This document shows, piece by piece, positions 34,899-42,636 of a DNA stretch of 64,000 nt. The stretch's first letter is position 1; every line of letters starts with the position of its first letter. The notes beneath the pieces were generated by a model. That model saw only the letters and a program-made list of their open reading frames with translations, was not told where the DNA came from and searched no databases. The stretch is from Actinomadura nitritigenes (GTDB taxonomy: Bacteria > Actinomycetota > Actinomycetes > Streptosporangiales > Streptosporangiaceae): assembly GCF_017573545.1 (NCBI RefSeq), contig NZ_JAGEOK010000037.1:1-64000 (forward strand), in the 5' to 3' direction. The translations under genes and the position numbers were made by a program.

Positions 34899-35357
34899 TC
34901 ACGGCTCGACCGGATGGGCCGGCAGGCCGCGATAAGGGAGCGGCTCGCTGTAGACGAGGTTGGTGGTGGTGCTGCCGAGTTCCAGCAGCTCGTCCACGAC
35001 CTCCTCGAGGTGCCCCATGGAGGTCGCGGCGATCTTCAGCACGTAGCAGTCCTCGCCGGTGGTCCGCAGGCATTCGAGGATCTCCTCGCGCTCCTGGAGG
35101 AGGTGGTGCAGCGGGGTGTGCCGGTTACCTGGGTATTTCAGGCGTACGACGGCCAACACCGGCAGCCCGGCCTTGGCCATGTCGACGCGGGCGTGGTAGC
35201 CGGTGATGACGCCTGCCGACTCCATCCGCCTGACCCGCTCGGTGGTGGCCGACGCGCTGAGGCTGACCCGCTTTCCCAGCTCGGTGAGGGAGATCCGGCC
35301 GTCGCGCTGCAGCTCGGTGAGGATCGCCCAGTCGGTCGCGTCGAGATTCTCGGTCAC
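34899..35357 (-). CDS. Lrp/AsnC-family transcriptional regulator
   Basis: 152-residue Lrp/AsnC regulator. The winged helix is at residues 6-50 (DWAILTELQRDGRISLTELG, then KRVSLSASATTERVRRME). The C-terminal RAM domain contains CLRTTGEDCYVLKIAATSM. It is divergent from the LLM oxidoreductase gene with 93 bp between, so it is a candidate regulator of that gene pair. Effector is probably an amino acid, as usual for the family. Confidence 0.92.
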   Translation of the reverse strand: MTENLDATDWAILTELQRDGRISLTELGKRVSLSASATTERVRRMESAGVITGYHARVDMAKAGLPVLAVVRLKYPGNRHTPLHHLLQEREEILECLRTTGEDCYVLKIAATSMGHLEEVVDELLELGSTTTNLVYSEPLPYRGLPAHPVEP

Positions 35358-35450
35358 CGGGCCAAAATACCGTCAGATCCACGGCCAGACCCCAGCTACG
35401 CAGGGCTGGCTCCCTTCAGATAGGCCCGATCCGCTGGATAGCCTGACCCC

Positions 35451-36290
35451 GTGAAACTTGGAGTCAACGTTCCGAACTTCGGGCCCGGCACTGATCCGGA
35501 GAGGCTGCGCGGCTGGGCTCAGACCGTTGAGGGGCTCGGCTTCGACCTGCTGATGGTCTCCGACCACGTTGCGGTCACGCCCGATGTCGCCGAGCAGTAC
35601 CCGGCCCCCTTCTACGAGCCCTTCACCACGCTGTCGTGGCTCGCGGGCGTCACTCACCGGGTACGGCTGGGGACGACGGTGCTGGTCGTGCCGTACCGGC
35701 ATCCGCTGCTGGTCGCCCGCATGGCCGCCAACCTCGACCGGCTCAGCGGCGGACGGCTGGTCCTCGGCGTAGGCGTCGGCTGGGCGCGGCAGGAGTTCGA
35801 GGCGCTCGGCGTCCCCTTCGAACGCCGCGGCAGCCTCACCGACGAGTACCTCCAGGTCCTCAGGTCCGCCTGGAACGACGCCGACGACTACCGGAGCGGC
35901 CAGATCCCCCTCTGGGTGGGCGGCAGCAGCGACGCCGCGCTCCGCCGCGCCGTGCTCCTCGGCGACGCCTGGCACCCGCTCCGCTTCACCATGTCCTGGC
36001 TCGACGAGGCGGTGGAACGGCTCAGGACGACCGCCGCAGCCGAAGGCCGCCCGACCCCCGCCCTGGCTCCCCGCATCGTGCTGCGTCTCACCGCCGAGCC
36101 CCTCACCGAACGCCGCGCGGGCGAGGGGACGATCGACCAGGTGATGGCCGACCTGGAACATCTGCGCCGGCTGGGCGCCGAGAGCGTCCTGCTCGACCCT
36201 TACCTTGGCGACCCGGACGAGACCTACCGCCCCGAGACCGCGTGGCAGGCCCTCGCCACCGTGGCCGCCCACCAGAAGGAGCACCCATGA
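35451..36290 (+). CDS. LLM-class F420-dependent oxidoreductase
   Basis: 279-residue luciferase-like TIM barrel of the F420-dependent group. The N-terminus KLGVNVPNFGPGTDPERLRG, GLGFDLLMVSDHVAV, TLSWLAGVTHRVRLGTTVLV and LVLGVGVGWARQEFEALGVP are all standard for the family. It starts with GTG 35451. Its stop overlaps the deaminase start by ATGA, so both are made together. It would reduce or oxidise a small organic molecule with F420; the partner deaminase suggests a nitrogen heterocycle or nucleobase-like substrate, which is inference. Confidence 0.9.
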   Translation: MKLGVNVPNFGPGTDPERLRGWAQTVEGLGFDLLMVSDHVAVTPDVAEQYPAPFYEPFTTLSWLAGVTHRVRLGTTVLVVPYRHPLLVARMAANLDRLSGGRLVLGVGVGWARQEFEALGVPFERRGSLTDEYLQVLRSAWNDADDYRSGQIPLWVGGSSDAALRRAVLLGDAWHPLRFTMSWLDEAVERLRTTAAAEGRPTPALAPRIVLRLTAEPLTERRAGEGTIDQVMADLEHLRRLGAESVLLDPYLGDPDETYRPETAWQALATVAAHQKEHP

Positions 36291-36712
36291 CACCCGACGA
36301 CGAACGCCTGCTGCGCAGGGCCATCGACCTCGCCGCCGAGTCCCGCGCCGCCGGTCACGCCCCCTACGGATCGCTGCTGGCAGGTCCCGATGGCGCCATC
36401 CTCATCGAGGAGCACAACACGGTGCGCGCCGACCGGGACATCAGCGCCCACCCCGAGATGAAGTTGGCCCGCTGGGCGGCTCGCGAGCTCGATCCGGCCA
36501 CCGCCGCGACCATCACGATGTTCACCAGCTGCCAGCCCTGCGGCATGTGCACCGGCGCGATCGACCGCTCGGGCCTGGGCCGGGTCGTTTACGCCCTCTC
36601 CGCCGAGCAGCACGCCGAGCTCAACCCGAAGGGCGGATTTCCCCGCGTCTCCCAGGATGGGCCCGCCCTCTTCGACGAGGCCCGAGTCCCGATCGACGGC
36701 TACTACACCTGA
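36287..36712 (+). CDS. Nucleoside/nucleobase deaminase (CDA-like fold)
   Basis: 141-residue zinc deaminase related to guanine deaminase and tRNA adenosine deaminase. Zinc ligands are H55 with the proton-shuttle E57 (ISAHPEMKLARW), and C85 and C88 (TSCQPCGMC). Length and order are standard. The start overlaps the F420 enzyme stop (ATGA). It probably hydrolyses an exocyclic amine of a purine, pyrimidine or related heterocycle. Confidence 0.9.
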   Translation: MTPDDERLLRRAIDLAAESRAAGHAPYGSLLAGPDGAILIEEHNTVRADRDISAHPEMKLARWAARELDPATAATITMFTSCQPCGMCTGAIDRSGLGRVVYALSAEQHAELNPKGGFPRVSQDGPALFDEARVPIDGYYT

Positions 36713-36906
36713 CACAGCCCTGGATGGCGTGGCGGTGGAATGGACGCGGGGCGACATGCGGGCCTTCGATCTGGGCCGCACAATCGACTTCGTGTTCATC
36801 ACAGCCGCTCCTGCCAGTTCGCACCCGGCGCGGTGAACGGCTCGTCCTGCGCGGCGCCGAGGCGGACCGCGACCGGGTGGGCGACCATGGCGTCCAGCAG
36901 GGCGGC

Positions 36907-38058
36907 TCAGTCCTTTCGCAGTGCCGCGAAGAAGGCGCGCAGGTCGGCGGTCACCGCGTCGGGGACCTCCAGCGAGGCGAAGTGGCCGCCGGTGGGGAAC
37001 TCGCTCCAGTGCACGATGTTGGTGTTGTCGCGCTCGGCGAGCGAGCGGATGGTCTGGAAATCGTCGGCGAAGACCGCGACGCCGGTCGGCGCGGTGTTGA
37101 CGGCCGGTTCGGCGCCGGAGTGCGCCTCGGCGTAGTGGTAGCGGCCCGCCGTGGCCTGGGTGTTGGTGAGCCAGTACAGGGTGACCTGAGTGAGGATCTG
37201 GTCGCGGGTCACCAGGCTCGTGCCGTTGCCGAAGGAGTTGAACAGCTCGCTCCAGGCCAGCTGGCCGACCGGCGAGTCCGCGATGCCGACCGCGACGGTC
37301 TGCGGCCGGGAGGCGTTGATCGCGTTGTAGCCGCCGACCGACTGGAACCACTGCATGTGCTCCAGCGCCGCGTACTCCTTGGGCCCGAAGCCGGCGAACT
37401 CCTCCGGGTCGCCCGAGGGGAAGGAGAACAGCTGCAGCACGTGCATGCCGAGATATCCGGGCGGGTCGAGCAGCCCGAGCTCCCTGGAGACCATGGCGCC
37501 GCCGTCGCTGCCGTGCGAGCCGTAGCTCTCGTAGCCGAGCCGGCGCATGAGGGCGTCGAAGGTGCGGGCGGCCCGCGCCATCGTCCAGTCCCCGCCGGAC
37601 AGCGGGGTGCTGAAGCCGAAACCGGGGATCGAGGGGACGACCACGGAGAACGCGTCCTCGGCCCGTCCGCCGTGCGCGACGGGGTCGGTGAGCGGGCCGA
37701 TCATGTCGAGGAAGTCCACGAACGAGCCGGGGTAGGTGTGGACGAGCAGCAGGGGGGTGGCGTCCGGCTCAGCGGAGGGCACGTGGACGAAGTGGACGGT
37801 CTGGCCGTCGATGTCGGTGAGGTAGTGAGGGAACTCGTTCATCCGCGCCTCCTGCTCCCGCCAGTCGAAGCCGTCGCGCCAGTAGTCGACGGTCTCGCGG
37901 AGGTAGCCGTTGGGCGTGCCGAGGTCCCAGTTGTCGACGGCGGCGGGACGGGGCAGCCGGGTGTTGGCCAGCCGCAGGGCGAGGTCGTCGAGTTCGGCTT
38001 GCGGGATCTCTACGCGGAAGGGGCGGATCTCGGTGGAAGCGGTCTTCGTCGTCGTCAT
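36907..38058 (-). CDS. Epoxide hydrolase (EHN domain, alpha/beta fold)
   Basis: 383-residue epoxide hydrolase. The N-terminal EHN domain (IRPFRVEIPQAELDDLALRL) is followed by the alpha/beta core with LLLVHTYPGSFVDFLDMIGP and PSIPGFGFSTPL. The nucleophile region is SYGSHGSDGGAMVS, where Asp replaces the Ser of esterases; the His is in PTGGHFASLE. It is transcribed divergently from a WYL regulator with a palindrome 22 bp upstream. It converts an epoxide, possibly a xenobiotic, to a diol. Confidence 0.9.
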   Translation of the reverse strand: MTTTKTASTEIRPFRVEIPQAELDDLALRLANTRLPRPAAVDNWDLGTPNGYLRETVDYWRDGFDWREQEARMNEFPHYLTDIDGQTVHFVHVPSAEPDATPLLLVHTYPGSFVDFLDMIGPLTDPVAHGGRAEDAFSVVVPSIPGFGFSTPLSGGDWTMARAARTFDALMRRLGYESYGSHGSDGGAMVSRELGLLDPPGYLGMHVLQLFSFPSGDPEEFAGFGPKEYAALEHMQWFQSVGGYNAINASRPQTVAVGIADSPVGQLAWSELFNSFGNGTSLVTRDQILTQVTLYWLTNTQATAGRYHYAEAHSGAEPAVNTAPTGVAVFADDFQTIRSLAERDNTNIVHWSEFPTGGHFASLEVPDAVTADLRAFFAALRKD

Positions 38059-38079
38059 GCCCTCACGGTAGGACCCATA

Positions 38080-38098
38080 TAGGAAGATCTGCTTCCTA
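38080..38098. promoter_or_regulatory. Palindromic operator between epoxide hydrolase and WYL regulator
   Basis: TAGGAAGATCTGCTTCCTA: perfect 7-bp arms (TAGGAAG/CTTCCTA) with a 5-bp centre, 22 bp from the hydrolase start and 14 bp from the regulator start. It is well placed for one regulator to control both genes. Confidence 0.75.
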
Positions 38099-38111
38099 AT
38101 GGTGCGGCATC

Positions 38112-39248
38112 ATGCAGATCATGCTGGAAACTTCGGCGAGACTGCTCGCCCTGCTCTCGCTGCTGCAGTCGCGACCGTCCTGGCCGGGCTCTGAACTGGC
38201 CGAACGCCTCGGCGTGAGCGGCCGCACCATCCGTACCGACATCGCGCGGCTGCGTGAGCTCGGCTATCCCGTGGACGCCACCCGCGGCACGATCGGCTCC
38301 TACCGGCTCGGCGCCGGAGCGAAGCTGCCGCCGCTGCTGCTGGACGACGAGGAGGCCGTCGCCATCGCGATCGGGTTGCGCGCCGCGACCGGCATCAGCG
38401 GCATCCAGGACAGCAGCGCCCGTGCCCTGGCCAAGCTGGAGCAGGTGCTGCCGCACCGGCTGCGCCGCCAGGTGGCGGCGATCCACCAGTCCACCTCGCA
38501 GGGGCCGCACAACACCGGGTCCAACGTCGAGGACCCCGAGGTCGACGCGGCGGTCCTGGCCCAGATCGCGGAGGCCGTCCGCGACCGCGAACGGTTCCGC
38601 TTCGAGTACAACCCAGGGCCCGACGACCGGCCGGGCGAACTGCCCTCGGGCACGGCGGCGACGTCCGGGCCCAAGCTCGTGGAGCCCTACCGGCTCGTCA
38701 GTTGGGCGCGCCGCTGGTACCTGGTCGGCCGTGATCCGCGGACCGGCGCCTGGGCGGCGTTCCGGGTCGACTGGATCACCCCCCGCATGCCCACCCGCCA
38801 CGTGTTCACCCCGACCCCGCTGCCCGGACTCGACTACACCGGCTTCGTCCTACGCGACGTCGCCTCGACGGGCTGGAAGGTGCACGCCCGGATCACCGTG
38901 TTCGCCTCCGCGCAGGAAGTGCTGTCGCGCATCAACGCCACCGTCGGCGTCGTCGAGTCGGTCAGCGACGAGCGGTGCGTCCTGGTGACGGGAGCCGACA
39001 GCCTGGAGACCATCGCGGTCTACATCGGCATGCTCGGACTCGACTTCGAGGTCACGGGCCCGCCCGGGCTCATCGACCATCTCGCGGTCCTGGGCGAACG
39101 CTACCTGCGCGCGATCAGCCGGATGGGCAAGGGCCACGCCAAGCCCGCCGACAACGACCTCCAGATGCCGAATGCCAGCCCATCCGGACCCCGGCTGAAC
39201 TCAACGACCTGCGATCCATCCGGCGAAGACCCGTCGTCACGGGCGTGA
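38112..39248 (+). CDS. WYL-domain (YafY-type) transcriptional regulator
   Basis: 378-residue regulator. Residues 1-60 form the N-terminal winged helix (LAERLGVSGRTIRTDIARLR). The central region contains the WYL core (VEPYRLVSWARRWYLVGRDP) and a C-terminal WCX-like part (VVESVSDERCVLVTGADSLE). The last 35 residues after HAKPADNDL are unlike the family and may be read-through into non-coding DNA. It is divergent from the epoxide hydrolase gene and the likely regulator of it through the palindrome at 38080. Confidence 0.9.
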   Translation: MQIMLETSARLLALLSLLQSRPSWPGSELAERLGVSGRTIRTDIARLRELGYPVDATRGTIGSYRLGAGAKLPPLLLDDEEAVAIAIGLRAATGISGIQDSSARALAKLEQVLPHRLRRQVAAIHQSTSQGPHNTGSNVEDPEVDAAVLAQIAEAVRDRERFRFEYNPGPDDRPGELPSGTAATSGPKLVEPYRLVSWARRWYLVGRDPRTGAWAAFRVDWITPRMPTRHVFTPTPLPGLDYTGFVLRDVASTGWKVHARITVFASAQEVLSRINATVGVVESVSDERCVLVTGADSLETIAVYIGMLGLDFEVTGPPGLIDHLAVLGERYLRAISRMGKGHAKPADNDLQMPNASPSGPRLNSTTCDPSGEDPSSRA

Positions 39249-39255
39249 TCAACGG

Positions 39256-39672
39256 ATAGAGCCGCCTCGGCCACCGCGCGGTGGCCGGCGATGTCGGCCA
39301 TGGACGAGAGCACGGGACTGGGCGCGGCTGATGCGCGGCACCGCGTCCATCGCCAGCACCGTGATCGGCCGGGCCGCGAGTGCGTCGACCAGGTCGGGGT
39401 CGAGGGCCGGCGCGAGGGTGGAGACCAGTGCGGCGCCGTCCTTCGGCTTGCCCAGCTCGCCCGGTGACGGGCCGTTGACCCGGAAGACGATGTCGGCGCT
39501 CCACGCCTCCTCGCCCGTGCCGATCCGCGCCCCGGCCTGCACGTACGACTCATCGGCGAAGGCGGCGAGCGTCCCGGCCCCCGTCCCCGAGGCGTGTCAG
39601 CTGCTCGACGGTCGCCGGGGTCGCGGCGCCGCGCGTCTCCCCTGCGGGCTCGCAAGGGACTCCAATGCGCAT
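39256..39672 (-). pseudogene. NAD(P) transhydrogenase alpha (PntA) N-terminal fossil
   Basis: From ATG 39672 the minus strand gives MRIGVPCEPAGETRGAATPA, the family N-terminus. After a gap and frame change near 39575 comes AGTLAAFADESYVQAGARIG, then ADIVFRVNGPSPGELGKPKD and DALAARPITVLAMDAVPRIS. A second change near 39310 gives SSMADIAGHRAVAEAA. It corresponds to about 160 of 370 residues of PntA/alanine dehydrogenase-like proteins. The pntB partner is absent. Confidence 0.75.
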
Positions 39673-39780
39673 GGGGGTTGCCTTCATTTACGAGGCGCCC
39701 GCGAGCCGAGCGGGGTGTGGCGATCGGCTCGCAGGCGCCGGTGGGATTCCGGACCGGCGGCACGCCGTCCGACCTGCGTG

Positions 39781-40773
39781 TCACGAAGCAGTCGCCGTTG
39801 CCCCGGCCTTCGTGAGGTGCCGGGCGAGGTAGTTGTTCCAGGTGTGGCGGAAGCTCTCCGCGAGCCGGGACCGCGGGGCGAACAGGTCGAAGGCGTGGTA
39901 GGCGCCGGGGTAGAGGTGCAGCTCGACGTCGACGCCGTGGGCGCGCAGGCGCGCGGCGTAGTCGAGGCTCTCGTCGCGGAAGACGTCGAGCTCACCGACG
40001 CCGATGAAGGTCGGGGGCAGGCCGGCGAGGTCACTCGCCCGGGCGGCGGCGTCGTAGGGCGTGACGTCCTCGGTGCCGGCGCGGTCGCCGAGGATCGCCT
40101 GCCAGGCCAGGAGGTTGGTCGCCCGGTCCCAGATGCCGATGCCGGTGATCCCCCGGCTCGAGTCGGTCGTGTTGCGGTCGTCGAGCATCGGGTACTGCAG
40201 CAGCTGGAACAGGGGGGTCACGGCGCCGCGGTCACGGATCAGAAGCGCGGTCGCGGCGGCGATGCCTCCGCCGCCGCTCTGGCCGGCCAGGCCGATCCGG
40301 GTGGGGTCGAGGCCGAGATCGGCGGCGTTGTCGCCGATCCACCGGTAGGCGGTGTACCCGTCCTCGGCGGCGCCCGGCGCGGGGGTCTCCGGGGCCAGGC
40401 GGTAGTCGACGGCGACGACGGCGCAGCCGAGCGCCGCGGACAACTGCTTGAGCCAGGGTGCGTCCTGGGCTGCGAAACCGAGCACCTGCCCGCCGCCGTG
40501 GAACCACACGAGGACCGGCAGCGGTTCGGGCGCGTTCTGCGGACGCAGCAGGAGGAGCGGGACGTCGGGGGCGTCGGCGCGCGGCACCTGGATCTCGTCG
40601 GTGGTGACGGTGGGCTCATTGGGGATGGTGGCGGCGATGGTCTCGGCGAGCGCGCGGACGGCCCGGCGTGTGGCGGGGACGTCGGTCAGGTCGAAGACGC
40701 CGTTGGGGCCGATCGGCATGGCCTCGAGGGCTGCGGCCAGTTCGCCGTCGATCGCGGGACCGGAGCGGGGCAT
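39781..40773 (-). CDS. Alpha/beta hydrolase, HSL-type esterase
   Basis: 330-residue hormone-sensitive-lipase-family esterase. The oxyanion-hole motif is VLVWFHGGGQVLG. The nucleophile is Ser in LAGQSGGGGIAAA, the acid is near GVGELDVFRDES and the His is in PGAYHAFDLFA. The start MPRSGPAID at 40773 is followed upstream by the epimerase-like gene (51-bp gap). Both lie opposite a TetR gene, so they may be induced together. It would hydrolyse a short-chain ester. Confidence 0.9.
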   Translation of the reverse strand: MPRSGPAIDGELAAALEAMPIGPNGVFDLTDVPATRRAVRALAETIAATIPNEPTVTTDEIQVPRADAPDVPLLLLRPQNAPEPLPVLVWFHGGGQVLGFAAQDAPWLKQLSAALGCAVVAVDYRLAPETPAPGAAEDGYTAYRWIGDNAADLGLDPTRIGLAGQSGGGGIAAATALLIRDRGAVTPLFQLLQYPMLDDRNTTDSSRGITGIGIWDRATNLLAWQAILGDRAGTEDVTPYDAAARASDLAGLPPTFIGVGELDVFRDESLDYAARLRAHGVDVELHLYPGAYHAFDLFAPRSRLAESFRHTWNNYLARHLTKAGATATAS

Positions 40774-40823
40774 GGTTCTTCCTTACTGGAGACGGGGGCC
40801 GCGTCAGGGACACGGGAGGGGGC

Positions 40824-41745
40824 TCAGCTCGTGGTGGTCGCCGGTTCGTGAAAGTAGTGGCCTTGGCCGAGGTCGTCGAGCAGGCCGGGCTGGACGGGCT
40901 TCCAGCCGAGCAGCTCCCGGGTCAGCGTGCTCGAGGACGGGTTGTCGGCCGCGGCGTGGCCGCTGAGGAAACCGAAATGGGCGTCGGCCTCGGCCGGCGC
41001 GATGCCGGCCACGGGCAGGTTCAGCCGGTGGCCGATGGCCTCGGTGATCTCCCGGAAGGGGACGCCTTCGTCGTCGACGGCGTGCAGCCGTGATCCGGCC
41101 GGCGCGGACTCCAGCGCCAGCCGGTACAGGCGTGCCGCGTCGAGCGTGTGCACCGCGGGCCAGCGGTTGGCCCCGTCGCCGACGTAGGCCGCGACGCCCT
41201 TGGACCGGGCGAGGGAGATCAGGGTCGGGATGAAGCCGTTGTGGTCGAGCGTGCTGTGCACGGTCGGAGGAAGCCGGACGACGGACGAGCGGACGCCTCG
41301 CCGGGCGAGTGCGACGACCGCGTTCTCGGCGTCGATGCGCGGCCCCGCGTCGAGCGCGTCGGCTTCGGTGGCGGCGTCTTCCAGCCCCGCGAAGGCGAGC
41401 AGCATGGTTCCCGATGTGGCCACCAGAGGCTTGCCGGTGCCGGCGAGCGCGTCCCCGAGCGCCTCGACGGCGCGCAGATCGGCCGCGACCGCGCTGCCGA
41501 AGTCGCCGGCGAACATGGCGTCGGTTGAAGGCCAGGTGGACGACACCGTCGGCCGCGGCGGCGGCCGCGGCGAGGCCCTCCAGATCGTCGAGGTCGCCTC
41601 GGTGCACCTCGGCACCGGCGGCCGTCAACGCGGCGGCGGACTTGTCCGAGCGGGCCAGGCCGATGACCTGGTGTCCCGCGTCGAGAAGTTCGGGAACGAC
41701 GGCGGAGCCGACGTGCCCGGAGGCTCCGGTGACGAATACGCGCAT
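40824..41745 (-). pseudogene. NAD-dependent epimerase/reductase gene with one frameshift
   Basis: From ATG 41745 the protein starts MRVFVTGASGHVGSAVVPEL (Rossmann GxxGxxG) and runs to GVVHLAFN near 41525. There a one-base frame change is needed to reach DAMFAGDFGSAVAADL, which continues intact to HYFHEPATTTS at 40824. The whole is about 300 residues, right for atypical SDR/NAD-dependent epimerases. Everything outside the shift looks intact, so a sequencing error or a very recent mutation is equally likely. It lies opposite the TetR gene. Confidence 0.8.
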
Positions 41746-41792
41746 GGTGTGCGCCTTCCTGCTGGAGGCTCCCCACGGGGCGGGAAGCCTGA

Positions 41793-41868
41793 TGTCAGTT
41801 CGTGTCATCACCATAGCGCCCATGTCAGTCTCTGTCATCACCATGACGTCAGGTTCTGTCATCGCGGG
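41793..41868. promoter_or_regulatory. Three tandem TGTCAG...TGTCAT repeats between epimerase and TetR genes
   Basis: Copies begin at 41793 (TGTCAGTTCGTGTCATCACC), 41823 (TGTCAGTCTCTGTCATCACC) and 41847 (CGTCAGGTTCTGTCATCGCG), so the steps are 30 and 24 bp. Each holds two TGTCA half-sites ten bases apart. They fill the divergent promoter region and end 14 bp before the TetR start. Confidence 0.7.
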
Positions 41869-41881
41869 TAGGATCGGCAGC

Positions 41882-42502
41882 ATGGGCCGATGGAAACCCG
41901 ACGCACGAGGCCGCCTGGAGAAGGCGGCGCTGGAGCTCTACAACCACCAGGGCTTCGACGCCACCACCGTCGCGGAGATCGCCACCCGCGCCGGGGTCAC
42001 CGAACGGACCTTCTACCGGCACTTCGCCGACAAACGGGAAGTCCTCTTCCCGGCCGGCAACCCGATCGCCGACGTCCTCGCGGACGCCGCAGCCGCCGCT
42101 CCCCTCCCGCTCCCGCCGCTGGAGGTGATCGCCCACGCCTTGACCGAAGCCGCTCCCGTCTTCGAGGAACGCGGAGACCTGGTACGGCAACGCCAGTCCG
42201 TCATCGCCGCCAACCCCGAACTCCAGGAACGCGAACTGGCCAAACTCGCCGTACTCGCCTCCACGCTCGCCCACGCGCTGCGCGAACGCGGTCTGGAGAC
42301 GACCACCGCGGCACTCGCCGCGGAAATCGGGATCGCCACGTTCAAGGTCGCCTACGAACGCTGGGTCAACGACCCCGACCGGCGCCCCCTCGCCCAGCAC
42401 CTCCAGGAAACCCTGCACACCGCCAGGCGCCTGACCTCACCCGCCGAACATGTCGCCGCGAGCGACGACGTGGACTCCAAAGTCCAGGAGGGTGCGGCAT
42501 GA
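41882..42502 (+). CDS. TetR-family regulator
   Basis: 206-residue TetR protein. Helix-turn-helix FDATTVAEIATRAGVTERTF is followed by YRHFADKREVLFPAG. ATG 41882 directly follows the three tandem repeats. The gene is divergent from the frameshifted epimerase gene and the esterase gene, which are its likely targets besides itself. The C-terminal ligand domain contains ERELAKLAVLASTLAHALRE, typical of a group often paired with SDR or NmrA-like reductases. Confidence 0.9.
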   Translation: MGRWKPDARGRLEKAALELYNHQGFDATTVAEIATRAGVTERTFYRHFADKREVLFPAGNPIADVLADAAAAAPLPLPPLEVIAHALTEAAPVFEERGDLVRQRQSVIAANPELQERELAKLAVLASTLAHALRERGLETTTAALAAEIGIATFKVAYERWVNDPDRRPLAQHLQETLHTARRLTSPAEHVAASDDVDSKVQEGAA

Positions 42503-42636
42503 ATGCGGTGGGCACCCTGAGCGCGGGGCCCGCGGGGTGCCGCAGCCCGGCCCACCGCCGTCGGCGGCACTCGACGCGCTGACCTGCGGCCCGACTGCTC
42601 AACGTCCCTGGAGGCGGGCCCGCACGTCGCGATCGG

